From NCBI RefSeq assembly GCF_001439785.1, contig NZ_JYLI01000001.1:310001-374000 (forward strand): 64,000 nt of DNA. Direction: 5' to 3'. Below, one piece after another: positions 29,601-37,123 of the stretch. Numbering within the stretch: position 1 is the stretch's first letter; every line of letters begins with the position of its first letter. Position numbers and translations under genes: made by a program. Source of the DNA: Pseudomonas poae (GTDB lineage Bacteria > Pseudomonadota > Gammaproteobacteria > Pseudomonadales > Pseudomonadaceae). The notes under the pieces are model-generated. The model did not search any database. It was given only the letters and a program-made list of their open reading frames with translations, and was not told the origin of the DNA.

Positions 29601-32600
29601 CCCAACGGCGCAGGCACGACGTGGCCCGCGTAATGGGCGATGACTTCGCCGAGCAGTTGGGCGTTGCTCCAGCCGTCCATCAAGATGTGGTGGCTGGTGA
29701 AAATGAAGTGCCAGGCGGTCCCGGCGCGACGCACCAGCAGCAGACGGAACAGCGGCGCGCGGTCGAGCACGAAGCCCTGCTCGCGCTCGGCATCGGCCAG
29801 CGCATCGACGTCGGCGTCCGGGTCTTCGATCACCTGTAATTGCAAGTCGACCTGGCGCTGGACCAACTGATGGGCACTGTCCAGGCCCAGCCAGTGGAAG
29901 CTGCTGCGCAGGATGTCGTGGCGATCCAGCGCAGCCTGCCAGGCACGTCCGAACTTCAGCAGGTCGAGGCCCTCGATATCCAGGCGCAACTGGTTGATGT
30001 AGGCCTGCGCCTCGGGTTCGTAGAGCGTATGGAACAGCATGCCCTGTTGCATCGGCGACAACGGATACAGGTCAGCGATGGCCGGCCCTGGCACCGGCAA
30101 CGCATCCAGCTGCTGCTGGCTGAGGCGCGCCAGCGGGAAGTCCGACGGCGTGACTTGCCCGGCAGGCGTCGCACAGCAATGGGCGATCAAGGCCTTGAGT
30201 TCGACGGCGTATTCATCCGCCAGACGCTGGATGGTTGCCGCGTCGAACATCTCGCGACTGAAGCCCCATTGCAACGCCAGTTCACCGCCGTACACCTGCC
30301 CTTCCACCGTCAACCAGTTGGCCAGCGGCGCCTCGGGGTCCTGGGCCTGGCCACTGCCCTGGTTGGCCGGAACGAACAGTGCCGACTCATCGAACTGGCG
30401 ATCGAACTGGCCCAGGTAATTGAAGGTGATGCGCGGCGCGGCCAGGGTCGACAAGGCAGCGCCTGCGTCGGGCGTGCCCAGGTAGCGCAACAGGCCATAG
30501 CCGATGCCTTTGTCGGGCACCGCGCGCAGTTGCTCCTTGACCGCCTTGATCGCGCCGGAGAACTCACTGCCCGCCTCCAGCCGCAGCGGAAACAGGCTGG
30601 TGAACCAGCCGACCGTGCGGCTCAGGTCGAGGCTATCGAACAGGTCTTCGCGGCCATGGCCTTCCAGTTGAATCAACGCGGCCGGTTGCTCGCTCCAACG
30701 GCTGATGACACGCGCCAGCGCGGTCAGCAGCAGGTCGTTGACCTGGGTGCGGTAGGCAGCCGGGGCGTCTTGCAGAAGTTGGCGCGTGTGCTCGGCGTCA
30801 AGACGTACTTCGATCTTGCTGCCCAGACGGTTCTGCAGGCCACCTTCGGGGTGGTCGCAAGGCAGCTCGGTGTCGACGGTTTGCGCCTGCCAGTACGGCA
30901 GTTGTTCGTTGAGCGTTTGCGCATGGTCGTGCAGATGTTGTGCCCAGTGCTGATAGGCACTGGTTTTGGCCGGCAGCGCGGCATCACGGTAGGCCTGTTG
31001 CAGGTCTTCCAGCAGGATGCGCCAGGACACGCCGTCCACCACCAGGTGGTGGATCACCAGCAGCAACCGCTGGGTGCCATCGCCCATGGTCACCAGGGCA
31101 GCGCGCAGCAGCGGGCCGTGCGCCAGGTCGAGACTGCGCTGGGCTTCATCGCACAAGGCGGCCAGTTCAGCATCGCTGTTGGCCTGGGATTGCCACAGCG
31201 CCGCTTCAGCGACCGGCGTTGCGTGGCTTTGCGCACAGCCGTCGGCCTGCGGCACAAAGCGCAGGCGCAAGGCGTCGTGATGGTTGATCAACTGCGTCAG
31301 CGCTGCTTCAAGACGAGCAGGCGCGAGGGTTTCGCGCGAGGTCAGCAACAAGGACTGGTTCCAGTGGTGACGCGCCGGGATCGCCTGGGCGAAAAAGTGC
31401 TGCTGCACCGGGGTCAGGCGCACCTCGCCTTGTACCGGGCCCTGGTCAATCAGGCTGACCGGCGCGACGCTTGCCACGAGCGCGAGGCTGCGCACGCTCT
31501 GGTACTGGAACAGGTCGCGCGGGCTGAGGCGAATTCCCGCCTGGCGCGCGCGGCTGACTACCTGGATGGAGATGATCGAGTCGCCGCCCAGCTCGAAGAA
31601 GTTGTCGTCCAGGCCGATCTGTTCCACGCCGAGCACGTCGGCCCAGATCGCCGCCAGGGTCTTTTGCAGGGCGTTTTCCGCTGGGACAAAGACGTGTTGC
31701 GGCGTGGCGTCCGGCACCGGCAATGCCTTGCGGTCGAGCTTGCCATTGGCGGTCACCGGCAGCTTGCTCAGGTGCACAAAATGGGTGGGCACCATGTAGT
31801 CGGGCAGGCTGCCGAGCAGCCAGGTGTTGAGATCGGTCGGCGCTTCGCCCTCCGCTACCAGCCAGGCCACCAGCTGTTTGCCGCCTTGTACCAACACCAC
31901 GGCTTCACGCACCTGCGGGTGCTGCAGGAGGCGGGTTTCGATTTCGCCCAGTTCGATGCGCAGACCGCGCAGCTTGACCTGATGGTCGAGGCGACCGAGG
32001 TAGTCGATCACGCCATCGGCACGCTGGCGCACGCGGTCGCCGGTGCGGTACAGGCGCTCGCCTGCGGTAAACGGGCTGGGCACAAAACGCTCGGCGGTCA
32101 ACCCCGGGCGCCGGTGGTAACTGCGCGCCAGACCAATGCCGCCCAGGTACAGCTCACCGGACACGCCAGCAGGCACCGGGTTGAGTTGGGCATCGAGCAC
32201 GTAGGTGGCGAGGTTGGCAATCGGGCGACCGATGGGCACGCTGTCGGCGCCCTCGTCGACGCAGGTCCAGTGGGTCACGTCGATGGCGGCTTCGGTGGGG
32301 CCGTACAGGTTGTACAAGGCTGCCGCCGGCAGCCGGGCGAACACCTGCCGCTGTGCGTCCAGCGCCAGGGCTTCGCCGCTGCACACGATGCGTTTGAGGC
32401 TGGCGCAGGCTTGCACGCCTGGCTCATGGATAAACGCCTGCAGCATCGACGGTACGAAATGCAGGGTGGTAATGGCGTGCCGGCCGATGGTCTCGATCAG
32501 CCGCGCGGGCTCGCGGTGTTCCCCGGGAGCGGCGACCACCAGGCGTGCGCCGGTCATCAGTGGCCAGAAGAATTCCCACACCGAGACGTCGAAGCTGAAC

Positions 32601-34708
32601 GGGGTTTTCTGCAGGACCGCGTCACTGGCGTCCAGGCGATAGGCCTGTTGCATCCAGCACAAGCGGTTGACCAGCGCGCGATGGCTGTTGCCCGCGCCCT
32701 TGGGCTTGCCGGTGGAACCGGAGGTGTAGATCACATAGGCAAGGTTCAGCGCATCGGTGTCGACCTGGGGAGCTTGCGTACTGCAGGTGTCGAAACCGCT
32801 CAGCGCAGCGTCCAGCACGATGACCTGCAGGCCGTCCGTTGGCAGCAACGTCAGCAGGGCATCTTGAGTGAGCAGCAGCGCGACGCCGCTGTCTTCGATC
32901 ATGTAGGCCAGGCGCTCGCGCGGATACTCCGGGTCCAGCGGCACGTACGCGCCACCAGCCTTGAGGATCGCCAGCAGGCCCACCACCATCTCGACGGAGC
33001 GCTCGACGCAGATGCCCACCAGCACATCAGGGCCAACACCGCGCTCGCGCAGGGCGTTGGCCAACTGGTTGGCGCGGCTGTCGAGTTCGGTATAGGTCAA
33101 GGTGGTGGCGCCGAACACCAGCGCGGGCGCGTGCGGCGTGCGCTGCACCTGTTCGGCGATCAACTGATGCAGCGCGCGTTCGCTGGGGTAAGCTTCGGCG
33201 GTCTGGTTCCAGGCCTGCACCAGCAGGTTTTGCTCGTCCTCATCGAGCATCGGCAATTCGCCGACACGTTGCTCGCCGTCACTGACCATGGCCTGCAACA
33301 GGCTGATCCAGTGCCGCGCCATGCGCTCGATGGTCGGCGCGTCGAACAGATCATTGGCGTAGGTCAGCGCGGCATGCAGGGTGCCGGACTTTTCCCAGGT
33401 GTCCAGGCTCAGGTCGAACTGGGTGGTGCGGCCCTGCCATTCCACCTCGGACAGCGCCAGGCCCGAAGCGGTACTCACCGATGCAATATCGGCCACCACC
33501 GGCTGATGGTTGTACATCACCTGGAACAGCGGCGTGTGGCTGAGGCTGCGCTCCACCTTGAGCGCTTCCACCAGGCGCTCGAACGGCAGCTCCTGATGCG
33601 CCTGGGCGCCGAGCGCATGCTCCTTGATGCCTTGCAGCAACTCGCCGATGCGTGTCTGTCCGGTCAGCTCGGTGCGCAGCACCTGGGTGTTGACGAAGAA
33701 GCCGATCAGCCCTTCGACCTCATTGCGGTTACGGTTGGCAATCGGCACGCCGACGCGAATGTCGCCCTGGCCGGTGTAGCGATGCAGCAGCACGTTGAAC
33801 GCACCGAGCAACAGCATGAACAGGGTCACGTTGTGTGTTTGTGCGCAGCGGCGCAGTTGGGTGGCCAGCGCGGGGTCAATCGCGAAAGCGTGGCGTGTGC
33901 CCTGGTAGCTCGGCATCGCCGGGCGCGGGCGATCGGTGGGCAATTCCAGCACCGGGTGCTCATCGCCCAGGCGCGCCTGCCAGTAATCGAGCTGGCGGGC
34001 CTGCTCTCCGGCCTCCAGCCAGCGGCGCTGCCACAGGGCGTAGTCGCTGTACTGGATCGGCAGCGCCGACAGTTGCGGTGTCTCGTTGCGTTCATGGGCG
34101 TCGTAGAAACGGATGAACTCGTCGATCAACACGTTCATCGACCAGCCATCGGAGACGATGTGGTGCAGGGTCAGCAGCAGGACGTGCTCCCCGGCGTCGA
34201 GCCTGAGCAATTGCACGCGCAGCAAAGGGCCGGTTTCCAGATTGAAGGGCAGCAGCGATTGAGCGGTGGCCGCCGCGGCGACCGCCTGTTCGCGCGCAGC
34301 GGGCGCCAGGCCGCTGAGGTCCGACTGTTCAATCACCAACGACGGTTCGACGGCGACCTGCAGCAGGCGCTCGTCGGCCTGACGCTGGAACACCGTGCGC
34401 AGGGTTTCGTGGCGCGCGATCAGGCTGGCGAAGGCCTGCTCCATCGCGGGCACACTCAGCGCGCCCTTGAGCCGCACCGCACCGGGCAGGTTGTAGGCGC
34501 CGCTGGCCGGGTCCAACTGCCACAGAAACCACATGCGCTGCTGCGCGTAGGACAGCGCCTGACGGTCTTGCGCCTCCACGCCTGCCGGGATTGGAAACCG
34601 GGAAAAATCCACCCCTTCCTTCTGCAACGCCTGCAGGAACAGCTGGCGTTTTTCCAGGGGCAACCCGATAAACCGGCGAGCAAGTTTCAAGGAGTCTTCA
34701 GCATTCAT
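20675..34708 (-). CDS. pvdI: PvdI, pyoverdine NRPS: D-Ser, Lys, Gly, fOHOrn modules
   Basis: A 4,677-residue synthetase with architecture C-A-T-E, C-A-T, C-A-T, C-A-T. Carrier serines are S1044 (GGDSI, the form preceding an epimerase), S2534, S3562 and S4617 (GGHS). The E domain (about 1090-1520) has HHLVVDG; the next C domain has HHILMDGWS, as in D-to-L types. A-domain codes by eye: DVWHVSLID (Ser), DGEDHGTVV (Lys), DILQLGLIW (Gly), DGEVCGGVT (formyl-hydroxyornithine). It should accept the Glu-Tyr-Dab intermediate from PvdL and hand a heptapeptide-stage chain to the next synthetase through its acidic C-terminal tail (EDFDDLRDFLSELEAI), a likely docking helix. ATG 34708 (MNAEDSLKLARRF) is chosen because the 11-residue extension looks non-coding and this start matches remembered PvdI proteins. 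Confidence 0.94.
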   Translation of the reverse strand: MNAEDSLKLARRFIGLPLEKRQLFLQALQKEGVDFSRFPIPAGVEAQDRQALSYAQQRMWFLWQLDPASGAYNLPGAVRLKGALSVPAMEQAFASLIARHETLRTVFQRQADERLLQVAVEPSLVIEQSDLSGLAPAAREQAVAAAATAQSLLPFNLETGPLLRVQLLRLDAGEHVLLLTLHHIVSDGWSMNVLIDEFIRFYDAHERNETPQLSALPIQYSDYALWQRRWLEAGEQARQLDYWQARLGDEHPVLELPTDRPRPAMPSYQGTRHAFAIDPALATQLRRCAQTHNVTLFMLLLGAFNVLLHRYTGQGDIRVGVPIANRNRNEVEGLIGFFVNTQVLRTELTGQTRIGELLQGIKEHALGAQAHQELPFERLVEALKVERSLSHTPLFQVMYNHQPVVADIASVSTASGLALSEVEWQGRTTQFDLSLDTWEKSGTLHAALTYANDLFDAPTIERMARHWISLLQAMVSDGEQRVGELPMLDEDEQNLLVQAWNQTAEAYPSERALHQLIAEQVQRTPHAPALVFGATTLTYTELDSRANQLANALRERGVGPDVLVGICVERSVEMVVGLLAILKAGGAYVPLDPEYPRERLAYMIEDSGVALLLTQDALLTLLPTDGLQVIVLDAALSGFDTCSTQAPQVDTDALNLAYVIYTSGSTGKPKGAGNSHRALVNRLCWMQQAYRLDASDAVLQKTPFSFDVSVWEFFWPLMTGARLVVAAPGEHREPARLIETIGRHAITTLHFVPSMLQAFIHEPGVQACASLKRIVCSGEALALDAQRQVFARLPAAALYNLYGPTEAAIDVTHWTCVDEGADSVPIGRPIANLATYVLDAQLNPVPAGVSGELYLGGIGLARSYHRRPGLTAERFVPSPFTAGERLYRTGDRVRQRADGVIDYLGRLDHQVKLRGLRIELGEIETRLLQHPQVREAVVLVQGGKQLVAWLVAEGEAPTDLNTWLLGSLPDYMVPTHFVHLSKLPVTANGKLDRKALPVPDATPQHVFVPAENALQKTLAAIWADVLGVEQIGLDDNFFELGGDSIISIQVVSRARQAGIRLSPRDLFQYQSVRSLALVASVAPVSLIDQGPVQGEVRLTPVQQHFFAQAIPARHHWNQSLLLTSRETLAPARLEAALTQLINHHDALRLRFVPQADGCAQSHATPVAEAALWQSQANSDAELAALCDEAQRSLDLAHGPLLRAALVTMGDGTQRLLLVIHHLVVDGVSWRILLEDLQQAYRDAALPAKTSAYQHWAQHLHDHAQTLNEQLPYWQAQTVDTELPCDHPEGGLQNRLGSKIEVRLDAEHTRQLLQDAPAAYRTQVNDLLLTALARVISRWSEQPAALIQLEGHGREDLFDSLDLSRTVGWFTSLFPLRLEAGSEFSGAIKAVKEQLRAVPDKGIGYGLLRYLGTPDAGAALSTLAAPRITFNYLGQFDRQFDESALFVPANQGSGQAQDPEAPLANWLTVEGQVYGGELALQWGFSREMFDAATIQRLADEYAVELKALIAHCCATPAGQVTPSDFPLARLSQQQLDALPVPGPAIADLYPLSPMQQGMLFHTLYEPEAQAYINQLRLDIEGLDLLKFGRAWQAALDRHDILRSSFHWLGLDSAHQLVQRQVDLQLQVIEDPDADVDALADAEREQGFVLDRAPLFRLLLVRRAGTAWHFIFTSHHILMDGWSNAQLLGEVIAHYAGHVVPAPLGQFGDYLGWLQQQASGEAFWKAALAPVQAPTLLADALRAPVDGAGMADHQVVLGSEFTVALGAFARQHKVTLNTVLQGAWSLLLQRYTGQDCVVFGATVAGRSAPLPGIEQQLGLFINTLPIISAASPAQSTGAWLGELQALNLSLRDHEQVPLYNIQGWAGQQGGALFDTLLVFENFPVAEALKQGAPAGLNFGPLHNHERTSYPLTLGIELGDSLRLELSYERARFSAAQVARLSANLQHLLGQMMADADRPLGSLQLLDANAQREMLVLSQQSAAAPHPLRVHERIAAQALATPFALAVQAGNERLDYAALNARANRLAHRLLELGAGPGHRVGLASRRGPQLIVSLLAVLKSGAAYVPLDPSYPAERLAYMLRDSRLDLLLSETGLLAELPLPSGLTRLTFSAGGDELGDYPATNPPNHAQAADLAYVIYTSGSTGQPKGVAIDHAALGQFCDSAHCYSQLSAEDRVLQFATFSFDGFVEQCYPPLCAGAALIMRGDELWDAGQLAREIVDQGVTLADLPAAYWYLLAKECAAQRRSLGNLRQVHVGGEAMAVEGVRAWHAAGLGAVRLLNTYGPTEATVVSSVHDCQLTDAGDAFGVPIGRAIAGRALYVLDSGFELLATDGVGELCIGAHAGLAQGYFERPALTAERFLPDPFSSVPGARLYRSGDLARYTEAGALEYVGRIDHQVKIRGFRIEMGEIEAGLQALPQVREAAVLALPGATGAQLVAYVVATEAHSLDTQALAATLRRSLPDYMVPAQWVVLDALPLNINGKLDRRALPAPDLNLTLQAYRAPQSPLQQRLAGIWQTVLQVEQVGLDDHFFERGGHSLLATQVVSRVRHELALEVPLRALFEQPTLEAFALACAGLQADTAPALTAVDRDQPLALSFAQERQWFLWQLDTTSAAYHVPIALHLRGQLDTAALERALQCLVQRHEPLRTTFVEEGERTWQMIHPSFAMPIERQPIDAQALEQAVTQEIQRPFDLRNGPLMRVKLLEIDAEHQVLVITQHHIISDGWSMHVMVDELVALYQGQAQRPALPLQYADYAQWQRDWMAAGEQQRQLDYWCATLGSEHPLLELPLDHPRPAVQSHRGARRQIHLDTALVTELKALAQRQDVTLFMLLLASFQTLLHRYSGQTEVRVGVPIANRNRLETERLIGFFVNTQVLQANLHGQMPFDQLLAQVKQRALQAQAHQDLPFEQLVEALQPARSLSHNPLFQVMFNHQDNRRTAPLQLAGLDLQPVDWAAHTTQFDLNLETEESADGLWASLTYATDLFLPATVERMAEYWHTLLRAVVRDASQALDELTLLSAPQCRQILEDWNRTQVDYPRERCVHSLFEAHALAQPDATAVQFNGDALSYGELNRRANGLAHRLIAAGVGPDVLVAVHVERSLQMVVGLLAILKAGGAYVPLDPQFPADRLAFMLDDSRARVLLTQPPLLGRLPLPDGVQVLTMDCAESAEHNPQVEVAPQHLAYVIYTSGSTGKPKGVMVPHQALCSFASGMAATLEIGREARMLSLTTFSFDIFALELYVPLTVGAMVLLSDQDMALDPEAIIDMAHDQAVTVLQATPSSWRMLLESPRAQLLNGIQCLCGGEALPVDLAQRLLDLQGPVWNLYGPTETTIWSAAHRLTTAQPFVGRPVANTALFILNAGLTPSPVGAAGELLIGGVGLARGYHARPALTAERFVPNPYGAPGERLYRTGDLARYRADGVVAYIGRVDHQVKVRGFRIELGEIEACLREQVGVREAVVLADNDRLIAYLVTAQPQPQASYKAALRAHLPDYMVPAQVMFLDCLPLTPNGKLDRKALPRVDAALPSKGHVPPVSVREQHVAAIWAEVLGVPQVGLDDHFFELGGHSLLATRVVSRVRQALALEVPLKRLFEQPLLGDFVLALGEEAVLAPPLVPVDRSQPLPLSYAQERQWFLWQLDPDSAAYHIPSALRLHGPLDLAALQRSVDTLLARHESLRTHLRQEGGATVQVIEDSGLIDVEVSDSDEARLKADVAQIIGQPFDLRQGPVLRVRLLRLAAHEHVLVLVQHHIVSDGWSMQLMVEELVQMYAAFSHGRTPDLPALPIQYADYAVWQRDWMQAGEKARQLAYWREQLGGSQPVLELPFDYLRPAVQSHRGARLGIELPAPLLADLRSLAHSCEVTLPMLLLASYQALLHRYSGQEDVRVGVPIANRNRVETEGLIGFFVNTQVLKADIHGQMSVEHLLQQTRQRALEAQAHQDLPFEQLVEALQPERSLSLSPLFQVLFNHRQTSVDSHLQRLDDLSIEVLSWDEDIAQFDLALDVEESQHALRASLSYATDLFAPATIERMAGHWQNLLRAMVADRQQPIGALNLLDADEQQHILDLWNRTDAGFPAERLVHELIADRAREAPQAVAVKFDAQTLTYGELDSQANRLAHALIAQGIGPEVRVAIAMPRSAEIMVAFLAVMKAGGVYVPLDIEYPRDRLLYMLQDSRAQLLLTHTCALQQLPVPEAVATLAIDRTEDWAGDSDTAPVVALEGDNLAYVIYTSGSTGMPKGVAVAHGPLVAHIIATGERYETGPADCELHFMSFAFDGSHEGWMHPLINGASVLIRDDSLWLPEYTYQQMHRHSVTMAVFPPVYLQQLAEHAERDGNPPAVRVYCFGGDAVAQASYDLAWRALKPTYLFNGYGPTETVVTPLLWKARRGDPCGAVYAPIGTLLGNRSGYVLDAQLNLQPIGVAGELYLGGEGVARGYLERPALTAERFVPDPFGQPGSRVYRSGDLTRGRADGVVDYLGRVDHQVKIRGFRIELGEIEARLREQDNVGETVVVAQDGPTGKQLVAYVVAAEAVADEAAWRDTLRRALKVRLPDYMVPAHFVFLAQMPLTPNGKLDRKGLPVPDASQMQQRYVAPVSELEQQIAAIWADILHLPQVGLNDNFFEVGGHSLLAIQITSRVQAELGLEVPLMELFQTESLQAYVQAAATLRAGTVEDFDDLRDFLSELEAI
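21508..21898. repeat. near-identical A-domain tract, copy in pvdI module 4
   Basis: Partner of 14983-15373; 391 bp with two differences. Both modules carry the same specificity code. Confidence 0.85.
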
Positions 34709-34765
34709 TTCAAAGGGTCCGGAGCAATAGGCGGGAAGCACAAAGGCACGTCGTCCCTATAAAAC

Positions 34766-34789
34766 GAACCGCGAAGGGAAAAATTAGCG
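34766..34789 (-). promoter_or_regulatory. degenerate PvdS-type promoter for pvdI-pvdD
   Basis: On the minus strand CTAAT (34785-34789), 16 nt and CGT (34766-34768); read instead as TAATT with a 15-nt spacer it matches four of five -35 bases. It is followed by the CCC tract also seen after the exact boxes, and lies 58 nt before pvdI. The rest of the 210-bp gap to hicA shows no other clear element. Confidence 0.55.
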
Positions 34790-34918
34790 TGGGAAGGCGG
34801 AGGCGCCAGCGCGCTGTCATCAAGGGTTACATCAATCGCAGGAAAGCATTGCGAACCCGAGCTAGCATTGACGTACACCACTTTTTGCAACTACATTTAG
34901 TTACAGGCAAGGATCGCC

Positions 34919-35170
34919 GTGTCCAAAAATGAAAAGCTGCTGGCCAAATTGCTCAACGAGCACATGGCCTTTACCTGGCCCGAGCTCGTCACGCTATTGC
35001 GTCGTCTCGGTTACACACAACTGGAAGGGGCTGGAAGCCGCGTCAAGTTCGACATCGGCGACCCGACGGCAATGATCACCTTGCACAAGCCTCACCCCGG
35101 CAACGAACTGAAGCATTACATTCGGCGCCAGATCATCGAACAATTGAAATCAGGAGACCTGATTCAGTGA
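34919..35170 (+). CDS. hicA: HicA-family toxin (mRNA interferase)
   Basis: An 83-residue protein with the HicA dsRBD-like fold: LLRRLGYTQLEGAGSRVKF followed by LHKPHPGNELKHY. It belongs to the subfamily with GSR and HxPHP, where the histidine of the second motif would be catalytic. Start is GTG 34919 with AAGGA 5 nt upstream. It overlaps hicB by 4 nt (GTGA), the normal type II toxin-antitoxin layout with toxin first. HicA toxins cleave mRNA when HicB is lost. It lies directly beside the pyoverdine NRPS promoter, divergent from it. Confidence 0.88.
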   Translation: MSKNEKLLAKLLNEHMAFTWPELVTLLRRLGYTQLEGAGSRVKFDIGDPTAMITLHKPHPGNELKHYIRRQIIEQLKSGDLIQ

Positions 35171-35532
35171 ACAACCAACTGAAACACAAGGGCTACATCG
35201 GCTCTATCGAAGCCAGCCTCGAAGACAACTGCCTGTTCGGCAAAGTCCTGTTCATCAAGGCGTTGGTGAGTTACGAAGGCAAGACAGTCGCCGAGCTGGA
35301 CGCGGCGTTCCAGGAGGCGGTGGACGATTATCTCGCCACCTGCCAGGCGCTTGGGCAAACACCGGAAAAACCCTGCAAGGGGTCGTTCAATGTGCGGGTC
35401 GGGCATGACCTGCACCTGGCGGCAGCCCTTGAGGCCACCCGCAAGAAAGTCACGCTCAACGACCTGACCCGGCAAGCATTGAACGAGTTTCTGCAACAGC
35501 ACGGCAAGGCGCCCTGCCCGGCCACTGGTTGA
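35167..35532 (+). CDS. hicB: HicB-family antitoxin
   Basis: A 121-residue protein with the partly degraded RNase H-like HicB domain (residues about 5-70; GYIGSIEASLEDNCLFGKV, then SYEGKTVAELDAAFQEAVD) and a C-terminal ribbon-helix-helix segment (about 80-113; GSFNVRVGHDLHLAAALEA) for binding its own operator. GTG start overlaps the hicA stop. It should neutralise HicA and repress the pair. Confidence 0.88.
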   Translation: MNNQLKHKGYIGSIEASLEDNCLFGKVLFIKALVSYEGKTVAELDAAFQEAVDDYLATCQALGQTPEKPCKGSFNVRVGHDLHLAAALEATRKKVTLNDLTRQALNEFLQQHGKAPCPATG

Positions 35533-35572
35533 CTGACCTGGCCGCCAGCCGGAACTGGCGGCAACCCCCTTA

Positions 35573-36928
35573 TCAGATCAACCGCTTGATCTGCTTGTTG
35601 CGCCACACCAACCGGTAGTAGGCGATCTGCAGGGCAAGCATCATCAGGTAGGTCACCGGAAACGCCATCCACACGCCTTCGAGGCCGAAGTGCGCATTGA
35701 GCAGGTACGCCACCGGCAACTCGACGAACAGCACGCAGACAATCGAAATCACCACCGGCATCAGCACCACGCCGCTGGCGCGCATGATCCCGCCGATCAC
35801 GGCCTGGAAACCGAACACCAGGATGCTCCACAGCATGATGTGCAGCAGGTGTTCGGCATTGACCCGTGCGGTGTCGTCGGTGATGAACAGCCCCAGCAAC
35901 CAATGCGACAGGCCGTAACCCAGTACGATCAGGCCACCGGTCAGGCAGGTATTGATCAACAGTCCGGCGCGCAGAATCGGGCCGATGCGCTCCACACGCC
36001 CAGCGCCAATCGCCTGAGCGCCCAGGATCGAGGCGGTGATGGCAATCGACAATGCCGGGAACTGCACGTAGTTGACGATCTGCGTTACCGCGCCATAGGC
36101 CGCCGTGGCTTGGGAACCGTGGCCGTTGACCAGCGCCAGAATCACCAGTTCCGACAACGACAGCACCACCATCTGCAACCCGGTCGGCAAGCCGATGCGC
36201 AGCACCTTGCCGAGGATCGCCCGGTCCAGGCGCAACGCCGCGAGCAATTGGCGATCCGGCGCCATCACGTGTTTTTTATGGCGCAGACGCAGGATCAGAA
36301 ACAGCATCGCCAGGGTGTTGCCCACCAGCCCCGCATACACCGCGCTCTGGATGCCCATGGGCGGCAGGCCGATCCAGCCGCGAATCAACGCGGGGGTCAG
36401 CAGCAGGCCCGTCAGGGTCGAGACCATCAGCGCCAGCAACGGCGATACCGTATCGCTGACCCCGCGCAGCAACTGGGTATAAAGGATGAACACCAGCAGC
36501 AGCGGCATGATCAACATCATGACCTGCGCGTAACCCACCGCGTCGTCGAGCACGTCCAGCGGCGTGCCCAGCGCCTGCAACGCAGGACGTGCAAACAGGC
36601 TGCCCAGCACCGCCGCGATCACCCCGACCAGCGCGCCGAGGGTCAGCGTGGCACCGGTGATGACCTTGACCATTCCCGTCTCGCCAGCCCCCCAGGCCTG
36701 GCCGATCAATACCGAAGCGCCCGCCCCCAGGCCGATCACCAGTGCAATGAAGAAGAACACGATGGGAAACATTCCCGACACTGCGGCCAGCGCCTGGGTG
36801 CCGAGCATCTGCCCGACATAAATGCCGTTGAGCGTGCCGGAAAAGCTTTGCAGGAAATTGGACAGCACCATCGGTGCGAGGAAGAACAGGTAGGTTTGCC
36901 ACAGTGGGCGTTGCACAAGGTTTTGCAT
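35573..36928 (-). CDS. MATE-family multidrug/Na+ (or H+) antiporter
   Basis: A 451-residue inner-membrane protein with about 12 transmembrane helices in two repeated halves, typical of MATE exporters. The start MQNLVQRPLWQTYLFFLAPMV and the segment GLGAGASVLIGQAWGAGE are family hallmarks. These proteins export cationic drugs or metabolites by ion exchange. The substrate cannot be read from sequence. It ends tail to tail with hicB 40 nt away and is divergent from the chemotaxis gene. Confidence 0.88.
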   Translation of the reverse strand: MQNLVQRPLWQTYLFFLAPMVLSNFLQSFSGTLNGIYVGQMLGTQALAAVSGMFPIVFFFIALVIGLGAGASVLIGQAWGAGETGMVKVITGATLTLGALVGVIAAVLGSLFARPALQALGTPLDVLDDAVGYAQVMMLIMPLLLVFILYTQLLRGVSDTVSPLLALMVSTLTGLLLTPALIRGWIGLPPMGIQSAVYAGLVGNTLAMLFLILRLRHKKHVMAPDRQLLAALRLDRAILGKVLRIGLPTGLQMVVLSLSELVILALVNGHGSQATAAYGAVTQIVNYVQFPALSIAITASILGAQAIGAGRVERIGPILRAGLLINTCLTGGLIVLGYGLSHWLLGLFITDDTARVNAEHLLHIMLWSILVFGFQAVIGGIMRASGVVLMPVVISIVCVLFVELPVAYLLNAHFGLEGVWMAFPVTYLMMLALQIAYYRLVWRNKQIKRLI

Positions 36929-36997
36929 GAAAAACGGTGCCTCGAAGAACTAACGCATCCCAAGGTTATACCGTATGTGGATCCAATATTCGCGCGC

Positions 36998-37014
36998 TTG
37001 ATCGATTTGATCAA
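36998..37014. promoter_or_regulatory. short palindrome in the MATE/chemoreceptor divergent region
   Basis: ttgatc-gattt-gatcaa, perfect 6-bp arms, 70 nt before the MATE gene and 110 nt before the chemoreceptor gene. It could be an operator; no regulator is known. Confidence 0.3.
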
Positions 37015-37123
37015 TGACAGGTGCGCGAATTACTGATTGGACGCGCCGGTTGCGGGTGAGTAGATTCCACGCCTGGGATAGCTATTAGCCATCACCTCCC
37101 ATCCCTCTGGAATCGAGCCTCAC

